Part shown: positions 25,251 to 34,222 of the stretch, piece by piece
Position numbering within the stretch: position 1 is the stretch's first letter
How the letters are laid out: each line of letters begins with the position of its first letter
NCBI GenBank assembly: GCA_001295865.1
Contig: LJHW01000029.1
Location: 1 to 64,000 of the forward strand
Source: a beta proteobacterium AAP65
GTDB lineage: Bacteria > Pseudomonadota > Gammaproteobacteria > Burkholderiales > Burkholderiaceae_C
Length of the DNA stretch: 64,000 nt
Direction: 5' to 3'
Program-made: the position numbers and the translations under genes
Notes under the pieces: model-generated
Databases searched by the model: none
The model's input: the letters and a program-made list of their open reading frames with translations, nothing else
What the model was told of the DNA's origin: nothing

Positions 25251-26450
25251 TCACTTGCCGGCGACGAGCCACAAGCGGGCGATGTCGGCCGCGCCGTCGT
25301 TGCCCTTCACGCTGCGCAGGGTCTGCGCGGCGGCGGCCTTGGTCTTGGGCGACTGCAGCTGGGCCAGGCCCAGGCGCAGCTTGGCGTCTTCCGGGCGCTT
25401 GAGGTTGCCCTTCTTGATGCCTTGCTGGATGAGCTCGATGCCCCGGTCGACCTCGCCGATGGAGACGTAGGAGCCGCCCACGCGCACCAGGCCGTCGCCT
25501 TCCTTGAAGTTCGCGGCCTCGCTGGCCAGACCCGCCAGCTTGCCCTTGAGATCGCCTTCTTCCTTCTTGGCCAGATCGCGCAGGCGCTGGTGGCGGGCGG
25601 CTTCGGCGCCGGTGCCGAGCACGCCGGCCTTGTAGCCCTGGTCGACCACACGTGTGGCTTCCGAGGGCAGGCCTTGCTGCATGGCCAGCTGCGCGAGCTC
25701 CATGTAGTCCTCGGTCCTGGTGAGCGTGCCCGTCTCCAGGCGCAGGCGCAGCACGTCGATCAGGAAGCGGTCGGCAAAGCCGGCCTTGCGCGGCAGGCGG
25801 CCGAGGTAGAGGTTCCAGTAGTCCTTCTTGGGGTAGTGGGCCAGCAGCTTCTCGAGCGTGACCCCATAACCCGCCGTGTTGTTGGTGCGGTTCTGCGCAT
25901 CGGCCAGGCGCAGCAGGTCGCCTTCGTCGGGACGGCGACCCGCCTGCTCGGCAGCCGCCACGGCGGCGGCGGCTTCCTTGGCGATGGCACCATAGTCGCC
26001 GCTGGCGCGCTGCAGGTAGCTCTGCAACTGCTTGATGTTGGCGCTGTTGTTCCCGGCGGCCACCGCCTTGTTCAGCCACTCGGTGGCCTTGCCGTTGTTG
26101 CGCTGCTGGGCGTACAGGCCCGCCAGCTGCTCGGCGTACTGGCCGAGCTGCGCCCCGCCGGCCCGCGCGGCCATCGATTCCAGCGCGGCGATGGCCGTGC
26201 CCATGTCGCCGGCGCGCTGGGCAGCGGCCGCTTTCATGGTGTCGATGGTCTGACGTTCCGCTGCGGTGATGCCCGAGGCTCCCTCGGCTTCGCGCACCTT
26301 GCCCAGTGCTTCCTTGGCCTTGCCGGCCTTGAGCAGTTCACCGGCCTGCTGCAGGGGCTTGCCCACTTCTGGGCGCAGCCCCTGGGCCGAGGCGGCGGTC
26401 AGGCAGCCGGCGGCCACCAGGGCCAGGGTGAGGGCGCGCAAGGTCTTCAT
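25251..26450 (-). CDS. exported tetratricopeptide-repeat protein of the TonB operon
   Basis: A 399-residue protein with a signal peptide (MKTLRALTLALVAAGCLTAASAQ), so it acts in the periplasm. The body is helical repeats: LLKAGKAKEALGKVREAEG, AQRAGDMGTAIAALESMAARAGG, LYAQQRNNGKATEWLNKAVAAGNN and later GEVDRGIELIQQGIKKGNLKRPEDAKLRLGLAQLQ. A similar exported TPR protein is often encoded with TonB/ExbBD in Burkholderiales; its task, perhaps arranging the energising complex, is not known. It is the last clear gene of the operon, 44 bases after the second ExbD. Confidence 0.85.
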   Translation of the reverse strand: MKTLRALTLALVAAGCLTAASAQGLRPEVGKPLQQAGELLKAGKAKEALGKVREAEGASGITAAERQTIDTMKAAAAQRAGDMGTAIAALESMAARAGGAQLGQYAEQLAGLYAQQRNNGKATEWLNKAVAAGNNSANIKQLQSYLQRASGDYGAIAKEAAAAVAAAEQAGRRPDEGDLLRLADAQNRTNNTAGYGVTLEKLLAHYPKKDYWNLYLGRLPRKAGFADRFLIDVLRLRLETGTLTRTEDYMELAQLAMQQGLPSEATRVVDQGYKAGVLGTGAEAARHQRLRDLAKKEEGDLKGKLAGLASEAANFKEGDGLVRVGGSYVSIGEVDRGIELIQQGIKKGNLKRPEDAKLRLGLAQLQSPKTKAAAAQTLRSVKGNDGAADIARLWLVAGK

Positions 26451-26494
26451 GGGCAGGGAGCAAACAGAAAAAAGCAGAGTAGGGACAGGCTGAT

Positions 26495-26932
26495 TCAGAG
26501 GAACTGTTCGTTGCCGACGATGCCGATCTTGGTCACACCCAGGCGCTGGGCGGTGGCCATGATCATCGCAACGTGCTTGTAGGTCACCAGCTTGTTCGGG
26601 CGCAGGTGCACCTCGGGCTGGTCGGCCATGGCAGCGATGGCGATCAGGCGTTGTTCAACGGCGTTGCGGTCGCCGGACTGGATGATCTCGCCGTTCCAGC
26701 CGATGGTGCCGTCGAAGTCGACATCGATGCGCACGATCTCGGGCGGCTTCGGAGGCGGTGGCGCATTGGTCGGCACCGGCATGTTCATCTTCACCGCGTG
26801 CGTCTGGATCGGGATGGTGATGATGAACATGATCAACAGCACCAGCATCACGTCGATCAGCGGCGTGGTGTTGATGTCGACCATCACGTCGCCATCTTCA
26901 TCGCCACTGGCGTTTCCGACATTCATTCCCAT
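26495..26932 (-). CDS. exbD: ExbD/TolR family biopolymer transport protein (second copy)
   Basis: A 145-residue protein with a short cytoplasmic tail containing DINTTPLIDVMLVLLIMFIITIPIQ, a single membrane helix at about residues 22-42 whose Asp (in LIDVML) is the proton-carrying residue of the family, and a periplasmic domain ending in LGVTKIGIVGNEQFL. With ExbB and TonB it forms the inner-membrane machine that converts proton motive force into outer-membrane receptor opening. It follows another ExbD after 14 bases; the two copies are clearly different in sequence (this one has PVPTNAPPPPKPPEI), so they are not a recent duplication. Confidence 0.92.
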   Translation of the reverse strand: MGMNVGNASGDEDGDVMVDINTTPLIDVMLVLLIMFIITIPIQTHAVKMNMPVPTNAPPPPKPPEIVRIDVDFDGTIGWNGEIIQSGDRNAVEQRLIAIAAMADQPEVHLRPNKLVTYKHVAMIMATAQRLGVTKIGIVGNEQFL

Positions 26933-26946
26933 GGTTGATCTCTTCC

Positions 26947-27393
26947 TTACTGCAGGCGCGTGGCACCACCGGCCGGCGGCTCGGTGATGAAGCCCACCTT
27001 GAAGATGCCGGCACGCTGGCAGGCCACGACAACGCGGCCGACCGATTCGTAACGCACTTCCTGATCGCCGCGGATGTGCACTTCAGGCTGCGGCTCTTTG
27101 ACGGCCTCGACCTTGAGGCGGTTCACGAGCGCCTCGTTGTCGGGCATGCGCTCCAGGCCCCAATACACCTCGCCGTCGCGGTTGACCGCGATGACGATGT
27201 TCTCGGGCTTGGTCTGCGTGGGCAGGTTGCGCTCGTTGGGCAGCTTGAGGTCGATGGACTGGGTCACCACCGGGATGGTGATCAGGAAAATGATCAGCAG
27301 CACCAGCATCACGTCCACGAGTGGCGTGGTGTTGATGGTGGTGTTGAGTTGTTCTTCGCCGCCGTCGTCAGCGGCGCCTACGTTCATTCCCAT
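26947..27393 (-). CDS. exbD: ExbD/TolR family biopolymer transport protein (first copy)
   Basis: A 148-residue partner of ExbB and TonB. TTINTTPLVDVMLVLLIIFLITIPVV holds the single membrane helix with the conserved Asp; the periplasmic domain has NIVIAVNRDGEVYWG and ends with GRVVVACQRAGIFKVGFITEPPAGG. Start chosen at ATG 27393 (MGMNVGAADDGGEEQLN); an upstream extension would add Pro/Arg-rich residues with no family likeness. Two ExbD genes in a row after ExbB are also known in the xanthomonad tonB-exbB-exbD1-exbD2 operon, where the second copy serves only some receptors; that parallel is knowledge, its function here is inference. Confidence 0.92.
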   Translation of the reverse strand: MGMNVGAADDGGEEQLNTTINTTPLVDVMLVLLIIFLITIPVVTQSIDLKLPNERNLPTQTKPENIVIAVNRDGEVYWGLERMPDNEALVNRLKVEAVKEPQPEVHIRGDQEVRYESVGRVVVACQRAGIFKVGFITEPPAGGATRLQ

Positions 27394-27507
27394 GCGGGCA
27401 CTCCGTTCTGGTCCTGAGAGAGGCTGATACGGCGCTGGAGTTCCCTCGCCGGGCCTGCCCCTCTCCGGGGGCGACGCCGCCATTCAGCGGCGTCGAGGGG
27501 CCAACAG

Positions 27508-28374
27508 TCAGCGCTTGCCGGACAACAGGACGTTGTGCAGGTCAGCAGCGAAGGCACGGGTCTGGTCCATCACCGTCTTGTTGCGGCGGATCAGCCAGTT
27601 GTAGCCCATCACGGCCGGCACGGCGACGAACAGGCCGATGGCCGTCATGATCAGGGCTTCACCCACGGGGCCGGCCACCTTGTCGATGGACGCCTGGCCG
27701 CTGATGCCGATCTTCACCAGGGCGTTGTAGATGCCCCAGACGGTGCCGAACAGACCCACGAACGGTGCGGTGGAGCCCACGGTGGCCAGCACGGCCAGAC
27801 CGTCGGTCATGCGGCCTTGCACGCTGCCCACGGCACGGTCGATCGACATGCCGATCCAGGTGTGCTTGTCGATGGACTCGACCATCGTGCCTTCGTGGTG
27901 GTCGCTCGCCTTGATGCCTTGCGTGGCGATGTAGTGGAAGGCGCTGCCTTCGGTCAGCGTGCCCACGCCGGCCTTCACCGAGCTCGCCTTCCAGAAGGCG
28001 TCGGCCGACTCGCGGGCGCTCTTGAGCATCACGCGCTGCTCGAACAGCTTCGTGAAGATCACGTACCAGCTGCCCATGGACATGATGGCCATGATGACCA
28101 GCGTGCTGTGAGCGACAAAGTCACCCTGCGTCCACAGTGCCTTCAGGCCGTAGGGGTTCTCGACGGCTTCGGTCGAGACGGCAGGAGCGGCAGCGGCCGG
28201 GGCTTCGGTGGCAGCAGGGGCGGCAGCTTCGGGCGCCGAGGCGGCAGCAGGCTCGGAGGCGGCCTGGGCGAAGGCGCTCAGCGGCAGGCTGAAAGCCATG
28301 ACGAAGCCGGCCAGCAGCGCGGCCAGAGGTTTGGCCGCCCACGAGCGGGTGTTGTTGAGGGTTTGCATGGTCAT
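27508..28374 (-). CDS. exbB: ExbB/TolQ/MotA family proton channel protein
   Basis: A 288-residue inner-membrane protein. It starts with a signal-like hydrophobic segment and a long Ala/Pro-rich linker (AQAASEPAAASAPEAAAPAATEAPAA), then helix 1 near residue 88 (FVAHSTLVIMAIMSMGSWYVIF) and helices 2 and 3 at about residues 195-260 (LAVLATVGSTAPFVGLFGTVWGIYNALV and GEALIMTAIGLFVAVPAVMGYNWL), the ExbB signature. The cleavable leader and linker are a known extension of some ExbB proteins. It lies between tonB and the two exbD genes and would supply the proton path that drives TonB. Confidence 0.93.
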   Translation of the reverse strand: MTMQTLNNTRSWAAKPLAALLAGFVMAFSLPLSAFAQAASEPAAASAPEAAAPAATEAPAAAAPAVSTEAVENPYGLKALWTQGDFVAHSTLVIMAIMSMGSWYVIFTKLFEQRVMLKSARESADAFWKASSVKAGVGTLTEGSAFHYIATQGIKASDHHEGTMVESIDKHTWIGMSIDRAVGSVQGRMTDGLAVLATVGSTAPFVGLFGTVWGIYNALVKIGISGQASIDKVAGPVGEALIMTAIGLFVAVPAVMGYNWLIRRNKTVMDQTRAFAADLHNVLLSGKR

Positions 28375-28454
28375 GTGGACTCCAGAGGAACGGACTCGCG
28401 CGGCGCTCCTGCCGCACTCGCGGGAAAAAACGTGGAAAAACGGGACGGGAAGGC

Positions 28455-29150
28455 TCAGTCGAGCTTCCAGACGTACTCAACGTCGAACGAGGCGCCGACG
28501 GGGCGGCCGTTTTCGTCCGTGCCCGCTGCAAAGCGGCACTCGCTGAGTTTGCCGACGGCCAGGCGGTCGAGCATCTTGTGTTCGCGGGTCGAACCCGCGG
28601 AGCGCACCACTTCCGGCGTGCGCGCAAGCCTGCCATCGGCACCGACGGTGAAGCGGATCAGCGTGGTGCCGGTTGCTTCGGCACGGCGCGCGGCCGCGGG
28701 GTAGTCATCGGCCGTGGGGGCGCACGAGCCAGCGTTGGCGATCGCCGGCTTGGCAGCCACGCGCGCCGGTGCGGGCGGCGCCGGGGGGGCCGGCGGCGCA
28801 GGCGGCGGCTGGATGAAGACCGGCGGCGCAGGCGGCGGTGCCACCGTCGTGGTGGTGATGGTCGGCTGCGGCGTTGGCGGCGGGTTCACCTGCACCTCGG
28901 GCGGCGGGATGAACGAAGGCGGGGGCGGGGCCGACTGCGGCGGCGGCGGCGGCAGGTTGTCGGGCGGGGGAGGCTCGGGCGGTTTGACCTCTTCGATGAT
29001 CTTCGTTTCGATGGGGGCTTTGATCACCTCCACCAGGCGCTGTGCCAGGCCATTGACGAGCGCCCAGGCCAAAACGGCATGCAGCGCCAGCACGACGCCA
29101 ATGCCGATGACATGCTTGCCTGGGTTGCGTTGTTGTTCGGCGAAATCCAA
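28455..29150 (-). CDS. tonB: TonB energy transducer protein, TTG start
   Basis: A 231-residue protein: one N-terminal membrane helix (HVIGIGVVLALHAVLAWALV), a proline-rich periplasmic spacer (KPPEPPPPDNLPPPPPQ and several similar runs to about residue 130) and a C-terminal TonB domain (YPAAARRAEATGTTLIRFTVGADGRLARTPEVVRSAG, with the final VEYVWKLD). The start was put at TTG 29150 because GGAGGA lies 6 bases before it; the first in-frame ATG (29189) has no such site. It spans to outer-membrane receptors such as BtuB (60250-62088) and delivers energy from ExbBD. First gene of the operon with exbB 80 bases on. Confidence 0.9.
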   Translation of the reverse strand: MDFAEQQRNPGKHVIGIGVVLALHAVLAWALVNGLAQRLVEVIKAPIETKIIEEVKPPEPPPPDNLPPPPPQSAPPPPSFIPPPEVQVNPPPTPQPTITTTTVAPPPAPPVFIQPPPAPPAPPAPPAPARVAAKPAIANAGSCAPTADDYPAAARRAEATGTTLIRFTVGADGRLARTPEVVRSAGSTREHKMLDRLAVGKLSECRFAAGTDENGRPVGASFDVEYVWKLD

Positions 29151-29434
29151 CTCTATCCTCCAGCCAGCCCACGCACCCCGATGAGGCACGCGGACCCGGT
29201 GTAATCAAACTACAGCCTGTAGCGCAAAACAGGGCCGCCCCAAGCCGATGCGGCCAAGGCGCGGGACTATATCGCGAAGCGACAGCCCTCCCACCCGGGG
29301 CCTCACCCTAGACGGGGGGTGCGGTTTCCGGTAAGTCTCACCCTGGGCAGACCTGCCTTTGCGCCGTGTGAGTTGCAAGAACAAGGCCACCTTGTTTTTG
29401 GGTTACGGCGGGTTACCGCGCGGCCGCCTGTTTT

Positions 29435-30397
29435 TCAGGGCCGCGCCAGCGCCACCAGGGCCTCCAGCGCGCGCGCGGCCGCACCGGCGGCATCGCAGGC
29501 GATGCGCTGCTGCACCACGGTGGAGCGCAGCCAGGTCAATTGCCGTTTGGCGAGTTGCCGCGTGGCGGCGATGCCGGTTTCGCGCAGACGCGCCACGCCA
29601 GTGGCGTCGGGGTGGGCTGCGCCCGCGGCGTCCAGCACCTCCCAGGCCTGCCGGTAGCCCACGCAGCGCATCGACGGCAGGCCCGCGTGCAGGTCGCCCC
29701 GCTCGCGCAGCGCCTGTACTTCTTGCAGAAAGCCTGCCGCCAGCATGGCTTCGAAGCGCTCGGCGATGCGCTGGTGCAGCCAGCCGCGTGAGGCGGGCTC
29801 CAGCGAGACCATGGGCCAGGCCGCGGCGCGCTCGGCCGCGTCGCCCGCTGGCCCGCGCTGCCAGGCCGAGAGCGGGCGGCCGCTGACGCGAAAGACTTCC
29901 AGCGCCCGTTGCACACGCTGGGCGTCCTGAGGCGGCAGGCGGGCGGCGGTGGCGGGGTCCACCCGGGCCAGCTCTGCGTGCAAGGCCGGCCAGCCGCGTT
30001 CGGCCGCCTCGGCGTCGAGCACGGCGCGCACCGCGGCATCGGCCGGCGGCATCTCGTCCAGGCCGTCGCGCAGCGCCTTGAAATAGAGCATGGTGCCGCC
30101 CACCAGCAGGGGCAGGCGGCCGCGGGCGTGGATCTCGTCGACCAGCCGCTGCGTGTCGGCCACGAAGCGTGCGGCGCTGTAGGCCTGCAGCGGGTCGAGG
30201 ATGTCGATCAGGTGGTGCGGCACCGCGGCCTGCTCGGCGGCGCTGGGCTTGGCGGTGCCGATGTCCATGCCGCGGAAGACCAGCGCCGAGTCGACACTGA
30301 CGATCTCCAGCGGCAGCCGCTCGGCCGCCGCCAGCGCCAGTGCCGATTTGCCCGAAGCCGTGGGCCCGGCCAGGCATAACGCGCGAAATGCAGCCAC
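29435..30397 (-). CDS. miaA: tRNA dimethylallyltransferase
   Basis: A 320-residue enzyme that transfers the dimethylallyl group to A37 of tRNAs reading codons that begin with U. The P-loop [15 protein letters not shown] is near residue 10, then [39 protein letters not shown] and [14 protein letters not shown], all family blocks in order, with [13 protein letters not shown] toward the end. The frame continues upstream, but GTG 30397 ([12 protein letters not shown]) places the P-loop normally and starts just 5 bases after the stop of the MFS gene, with which it must be co-transcribed. Confidence 0.93.
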   Translation of the reverse strand: MAAFRALCLAGPTASGKSALALAAAERLPLEIVSVDSALVFRGMDIGTAKPSAAEQAAVPHHLIDILDPLQAYSAARFVADTQRLVDEIHARGRLPLLVGGTMLYFKALRDGLDEMPPADAAVRAVLDAEAAERGWPALHAELARVDPATAARLPPQDAQRVQRALEVFRVSGRPLSAWQRGPAGDAAERAAAWPMVSLEPASRGWLHQRIAERFEAMLAAGFLQEVQALRERGDLHAGLPSMRCVGYRQAWEVLDAAGAAHPDATGVARLRETGIAATRQLAKRQLTWLRSTVVQQRIACDAAGAAARALEALVALARP

Positions 30398-30402
30398 AGC
30401 GG

Positions 30403-31632
30403 TCAGCCCTCGGTGCGCTGGGCCCAGGTCCAGGCCACGAGCACCGTCATCAAAGACCAGAAGGCCAGGCCCCAGGCCAGCGGGCGCACTGTGCCGTCCA
30501 GCGCCACGCCCAGCCAGCGGCCCACCGCGAAGGCCACCAGCGCCAGCAGCAAGCCGGCCAGCGCAGAAGCCGCACCAGCGGCGTGCGGAAACGGCCCCAC
30601 CACGCCCGCCTGGCCGCAAGGCTGGTGCATGCCGTGGCCGAAGCAGTACAGGCACTGCGACAGCAGCACCGCGCCCACCGCCCAAGGCGCGGGCAGGCCC
30701 GCCACAGCCGTGGCCGCGATGAGCACACCGCCCGCCAGCGTGAACCCGCCACCGCGACGCACCGCGCCGGCCAGGCCGTGCTGGCGTATCCAGCGCCGGC
30801 ACAGCAGCGTGCCGCCCAGGTAGCTGAGCGAGCCCAGCGCCATGGCGCCGCCGTAGGCCGCGGGCGAGAGCCCGAACACGTCCATGTAGATGAAGCTGGA
30901 GGCGGCGAGCAGCGTGAAGAGGCCACCGTAGGAGCAGGCCACCAGCAGCGCCCAGGCGCGGAAGACCCGGTTCGCGGCGATCTCGCGCCAGCGGCGCAGC
31001 AGCGGGGCCAGCCGCGTGGCCCCGGGGTCGGGCCGGGCCAGGGTTTCGGGCAGGCGGGCGGCGATGAAGATCAGCGTCAGCGCCGCCACCAGCGTCACCA
31101 CCGTCAGCGGGCCGCGCCAGCCGAAGGCCAGGGCCGTCACGCCGCCCAGCAGCGGGCCGATCAGCGCAATGACACCCAGGCCCGAGAGCGCCAGCGCCAT
31201 CACCTGGGCGCCCTGCACGGGTTCGTAGAGATCGCGCACGATGGCGCGGGCGCACACCACCGCGGCCGCCAGCGCCGCACCCTGCAGCACGCGCCAGACG
31301 ATCAGCACGTCGATGCTGCCGGCCAGCGCGCAGCCGGCGCTGGCCACCGTGTACAGCACCAGCCCCAGCAGCAGCACGGGGCGGCGGCCGATGCGGTCGG
31401 ACACCGGCCCCCACACCATCTGCGCCAGCCCGAAGGCCAGGATCAGCGCCGACATCGTCAACTGCGCCTGGCCCATGGGCGCACCCAGGGCCGCCGTGAG
31501 CATGGGCAGGGCGGGCAGGTAGACGTCGGTGGTGACGGGCTGCAGGCCGAGCAGCAGCGACAAGGCCACGGCCGCCAGCAGCGGTGTCACGCGGGGCGGT
31601 GCCACAAGGGCGGTGGCAGGGGGCGCAGGCAT
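30403..31632 (-). CDS. Bcr/CflA family MFS drug efflux transporter
   Basis: A 409-residue inner-membrane carrier with 12 predicted helices. The first helix pair is followed by the MFS loop motif [28 protein letters not shown] near residue 35 and [11 protein letters not shown] near 125 mark the Bcr/CflA (drug resistance) branch. It would export toxic compounds by proton antiport; the compound is not predictable. ATG 31632 gives a normal start MPAPPATAL. miaA follows directly on the same strand. The TPR gene starting at 31775 is divergent. Confidence 0.88.
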   Translation of the reverse strand: MPAPPATALVAPPRVTPLLAAVALSLLLGLQPVTTDVYLPALPMLTAALGAPMGQAQLTMSALILAFGLAQMVWGPVSDRIGRRPVLLLGLVLYTVASAGCALAGSIDVLIVWRVLQGAALAAAVVCARAIVRDLYEPVQGAQVMALALSGLGVIALIGPLLGGVTALAFGWRGPLTVVTLVAALTLIFIAARLPETLARPDPGATRLAPLLRRWREIAANRVFRAWALLVACSYGGLFTLLAASSFIYMDVFGLSPAAYGGAMALGSLSYLGGTLLCRRWIRQHGLAGAVRRGGGFTLAGGVLIAATAVAGLPAPWAVGAVLLSQCLYCFGHGMHQPCGQAGVVGPFPHAAGAASALAGLLLALVAFAVGRWLGVALDGTVRPLAWGLAFWSLMTVLVAWTWAQRTEG

Positions 31633-31774
31633 GTGGGCCGAGGTTATCAGGGGCCGGGCTTGGCGCCGCCGCGGCGCCCGATCGGCACGGGCTGGCCGCA
31701 GTTGGTCGCATCGGCCGGGGCCTGAGGCTCGGGCCGCATCATGATCGCGGGCATTGAAACTGACAGGGCAAGGC

Positions 31775-32824
31775 ATGGCGCAGCGGCAGCAGGGCAGGTG
31801 GGCGGTGGCAGGGGGCGGCTGGGCCTTGGTGGGGGTGCTGGCGATGGCCGGCGGGGCTGCGCCGGCGATGGCGCAGGGCTCGGGCACGCCTCCGGGGCAG
31901 ATGTTCAAGGATGCGGCTTTCCAACAGCTTTACCTGGAAGATCGCACCGCCGAGCTCTTGCGCGCTGCGCAGCTGCGCCTGCAGGCCCAGCCCGACGACC
32001 CGCAGGCCGTGCTGGCGCTGGGCATCGCGGCATTGCAGGGCAACGAGGCCGCTGCGCGCCAGCAGGCGCTGCAGCGCGCCGAAGCCTGCATCGACAAGCA
32101 GCCCGCCGCGGCCGCCTGCCACTACACCCTGGGCACGGTGCTGGGCGTGCAAGCCATGAGCGAAGGCATGTTCAAGGCCGCGCGCAGTGCCGGCACGGTG
32201 CGCACGGCCCTGGCGCAGGCGCAAGAGCTCGAACCCGCGTGGTACCCGGCGCGCAGCGCGCTGGCCGAGTTCTACCTGCTGGCACCCGGCGTGATGGGGG
32301 GCAGCACCGCCAAGGCCGAGGCCCTGGCGCGCGCCGCGCCCAGCCCCGAGCAGGCGCGGGTGCTGGAAGCCCGCATCCACATGAAAGACCGCAAGTTCGA
32401 GGCGGCGCTGCAGGCGCTGGCCGCATTGCCTGCGGCGCTGCCGCCCAGCCTGCAGGAAGACGCCCGCCAGTGGGCGCTGCAAAGCGCGCTGGGCCTCATC
32501 AATGCCGGCAAGTCCGCGGTGGCGCAGCCCACGCTGGAGCGCCTGGTGCGTGAGCAGCCGGCCGAGGCTGGCCCCACCTACGCCCTGGGCCGCGCGCTGG
32601 CAGAACAGGGTGGGCATGAACAGGGCCTGAAGCTCTACGAGCAGTCCGCACGCCTGAAGGGTGCCGAGCGCCTGCCGCTGGGCTGGCGCATCGGCATCGC
32701 GCAGCAGGCGCTGGGCCGTGTGGAGGAGGCCAAGGCCTCGTTCCAGCGTTTCGTGGCCGCTGGCAAAGGGCAGAAGAGTGCGCTGGAAGACGCGCGCAAG
32801 CGCCTGGACGCCCTGGGCGGCTGA
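31775..32824 (+). CDS. exported tetratricopeptide-repeat protein
   Basis: A 349-residue protein. MAQRQQGRWAVAGGGWALVGVLAMAGGAAPAMAQ is a signal peptide, so it is periplasmic. TPR-like helical pairs follow, for example LLRAAQLRLQAQPDDPQAVLALGIAALQGNEAAARQQALQRAEAC, and near the end KLYEQSARLKGAERLPLGWRIGIAQQALGRVEEAKASFQRFVAAG. The start at ATG 31775 was preferred to TTG 31754 because it makes a clean signal peptide and has an AAGG site close by. No partner is encoded beside it, so its function is unknown beyond protein binding. Confidence 0.8.
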   Translation: MAQRQQGRWAVAGGGWALVGVLAMAGGAAPAMAQGSGTPPGQMFKDAAFQQLYLEDRTAELLRAAQLRLQAQPDDPQAVLALGIAALQGNEAAARQQALQRAEACIDKQPAAAACHYTLGTVLGVQAMSEGMFKAARSAGTVRTALAQAQELEPAWYPARSALAEFYLLAPGVMGGSTAKAEALARAAPSPEQARVLEARIHMKDRKFEAALQALAALPAALPPSLQEDARQWALQSALGLINAGKSAVAQPTLERLVREQPAEAGPTYALGRALAEQGGHEQGLKLYEQSARLKGAERLPLGWRIGIAQQALGRVEEAKASFQRFVAAGKGQKSALEDARKRLDALGG

Positions 32825-32842
32825 GCCCACGGCCGCGGGCCT

Positions 32843-34051
32843 TCAGAACCGTTCGTCGTCGCGCAGGTAGCGCCACTGCCCGGCCGGCAGCGGGCCTAGC
32901 GCCACGCTGCCGATGCGCACACGTTTGAGGCCCAGCACCTCCAGGCCCACCAGTTCGCACATGCGGCGGATCTGGCGCTTGCGCCCCTCGCGCAGCACGA
33001 AGCGCAGCTGGTCTTCGTTCTGCCAGCTCACGCGGGCCGGGCGCAATTGCACGCCGTCGAGCTCCAGGCCGTGGCGCAGGCGCTCCAGGTCTTCGTCAGG
33101 CAGGCGGCCTTCGCGCGTGTACGCCACACGCACGAGGTATTCCTTCTCCACGCGCGTCTGGTCGCCGATGAGGCGTTTGGCGATGCGGCCGTCCTGCGTC
33201 AGCACCAGCAGCCCGGTGCTGTCGATGTCTAGCCGGCCCGCGGGCGCCAGATGGCGCAGGTGGTTGCCCTGGAAGTTGATGCCCGAGGCATCGCCTTCCC
33301 AGCGGTTTTCGGGCTTGAGCAGCAGCGCGGCCGGCTCATGGCCGTCTTCGGCCTGGCCGCTGACATAACCCACGGGCTTGTGCAGCAGGATGGTGACGCG
33401 GCGCGCCTGCTCGGCACGGGCGCGCGGGTCGATGTCGATCACGGCGTCGCTGCGCGCACGCTGGCCCAGCACCGCCAGGCGGCCGTCGACCCGCACCCAG
33501 CCGGCTTCGATCCACTCGTCGGCTTCGCGGCGCGAGGCCAGGCCGCGGTCGGTCATGAGCTTGGCCACGCGCAGGCCGTCGGCGTGCGGGCTGCCCGGGG
33601 CGGCCGCGGCCGGCGCGCCTGCGGCCGGGCGGGGTGCAGGGCGCGGGGCGGTGGGCCGGCTGCGCTCAGTGCCTTCGTAACGCTGCGCCTGTGGCGGCCG
33701 CGCGGGGCGCTCTGCGCGGCCGGTGGGTGCCGGCCGGTCGGCGCGGCCCGTCGGCGCAGGCCGGTCGGGCCTTGGCGGGCGATCTGTGCGGTCGCGGGGC
33801 GGGCGTTGTGCACCTTCACGGGGCGGCCGTTCGGCCCTTTCGGCACGCGGCGGGCGCGCGGCGCCGTCGGCCTGGCGCCGCGGAGCAGGCGGTGCTGGGG
33901 CGTCGGCATCCCGGATAGCCGGCGGCGCGTCGGCTTCGGGTTTGCGGCGCGGTGCAGGCGGCCGCGGCGCACCGTAGCCGCGCACGGGCGGGCGCTGTGG
34001 GTCGCGTGCCGGGGCACGCGGCTTCACGCTGATCTTGGGGCGTTCACTCAT
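32843..34051 (-). CDS. RluF-like 23S rRNA pseudouridine synthase with Arg/Pro-rich N-terminal extension
   Basis: A 402-residue enzyme of the RsuA/RluF group. Residues 1-155 are a disordered extension of Arg, Pro, Ala and Gly with a two-fold nine-residue repeat (RPAPTGRAD / RPAPTGRAE). Then an S4 RNA-binding domain (LRVAKLMTDRGLASRREADEWIEAGWVRVDGRLA) and the catalytic domain with LLHKPVGYVSGQAEDGHEPA and the catalytic Asp in GRLDIDSTGLLVLTQDG, ending with REGRKRQIRRMCELVGLEVLGLKRVRIGS. VSG(Q) and the domain order favour RluF-type synthases that modify the large-subunit rRNA. The extension probably binds RNA, as such tails do in related beta-proteobacterial enzymes. Confidence 0.88.
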   Translation of the reverse strand: MSERPKISVKPRAPARDPQRPPVRGYGAPRPPAPRRKPEADAPPAIRDADAPAPPAPRRQADGAARPPRAERAERPPREGAQRPPRDRTDRPPRPDRPAPTGRADRPAPTGRAERPARPPQAQRYEGTERSRPTAPRPAPRPAAGAPAAAAPGSPHADGLRVAKLMTDRGLASRREADEWIEAGWVRVDGRLAVLGQRARSDAVIDIDPRARAEQARRVTILLHKPVGYVSGQAEDGHEPAALLLKPENRWEGDASGINFQGNHLRHLAPAGRLDIDSTGLLVLTQDGRIAKRLIGDQTRVEKEYLVRVAYTREGRLPDEDLERLRHGLELDGVQLRPARVSWQNEDQLRFVLREGRKRQIRRMCELVGLEVLGLKRVRIGSVALGPLPAGQWRYLRDDERF

Positions 34052-34222
34052 GGCGAGATTGGACCATGCATGCCCGCCCAGGCCGCGGCCTGGGCGGCGG
34101 GCTTTTTGCCGCGCTGCCGCCGCGCGCTGTCATGGATGGGTATCGTGGCCCGACACACATCCCGGCCACCTGCGCCCCAGGTGCCCTCGGCCCCACCTTC
34201 TTGCCGCCTCCGGAGTTTCATC

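Noticed and set aside
29210-29222. CTACAGCCTGTAG palindrome upstream of tonB
   Set aside because: Only 6-1-6, not close to a Fur box consensus, and expected now and then by chance. I do not call it an operator.
29435-31711. Apparent MiaA protein of over 700 residues
   Set aside because: The frame stays open through the MFS gene in another frame; family P-loop position and a GTG at 30397 set the miaA start.
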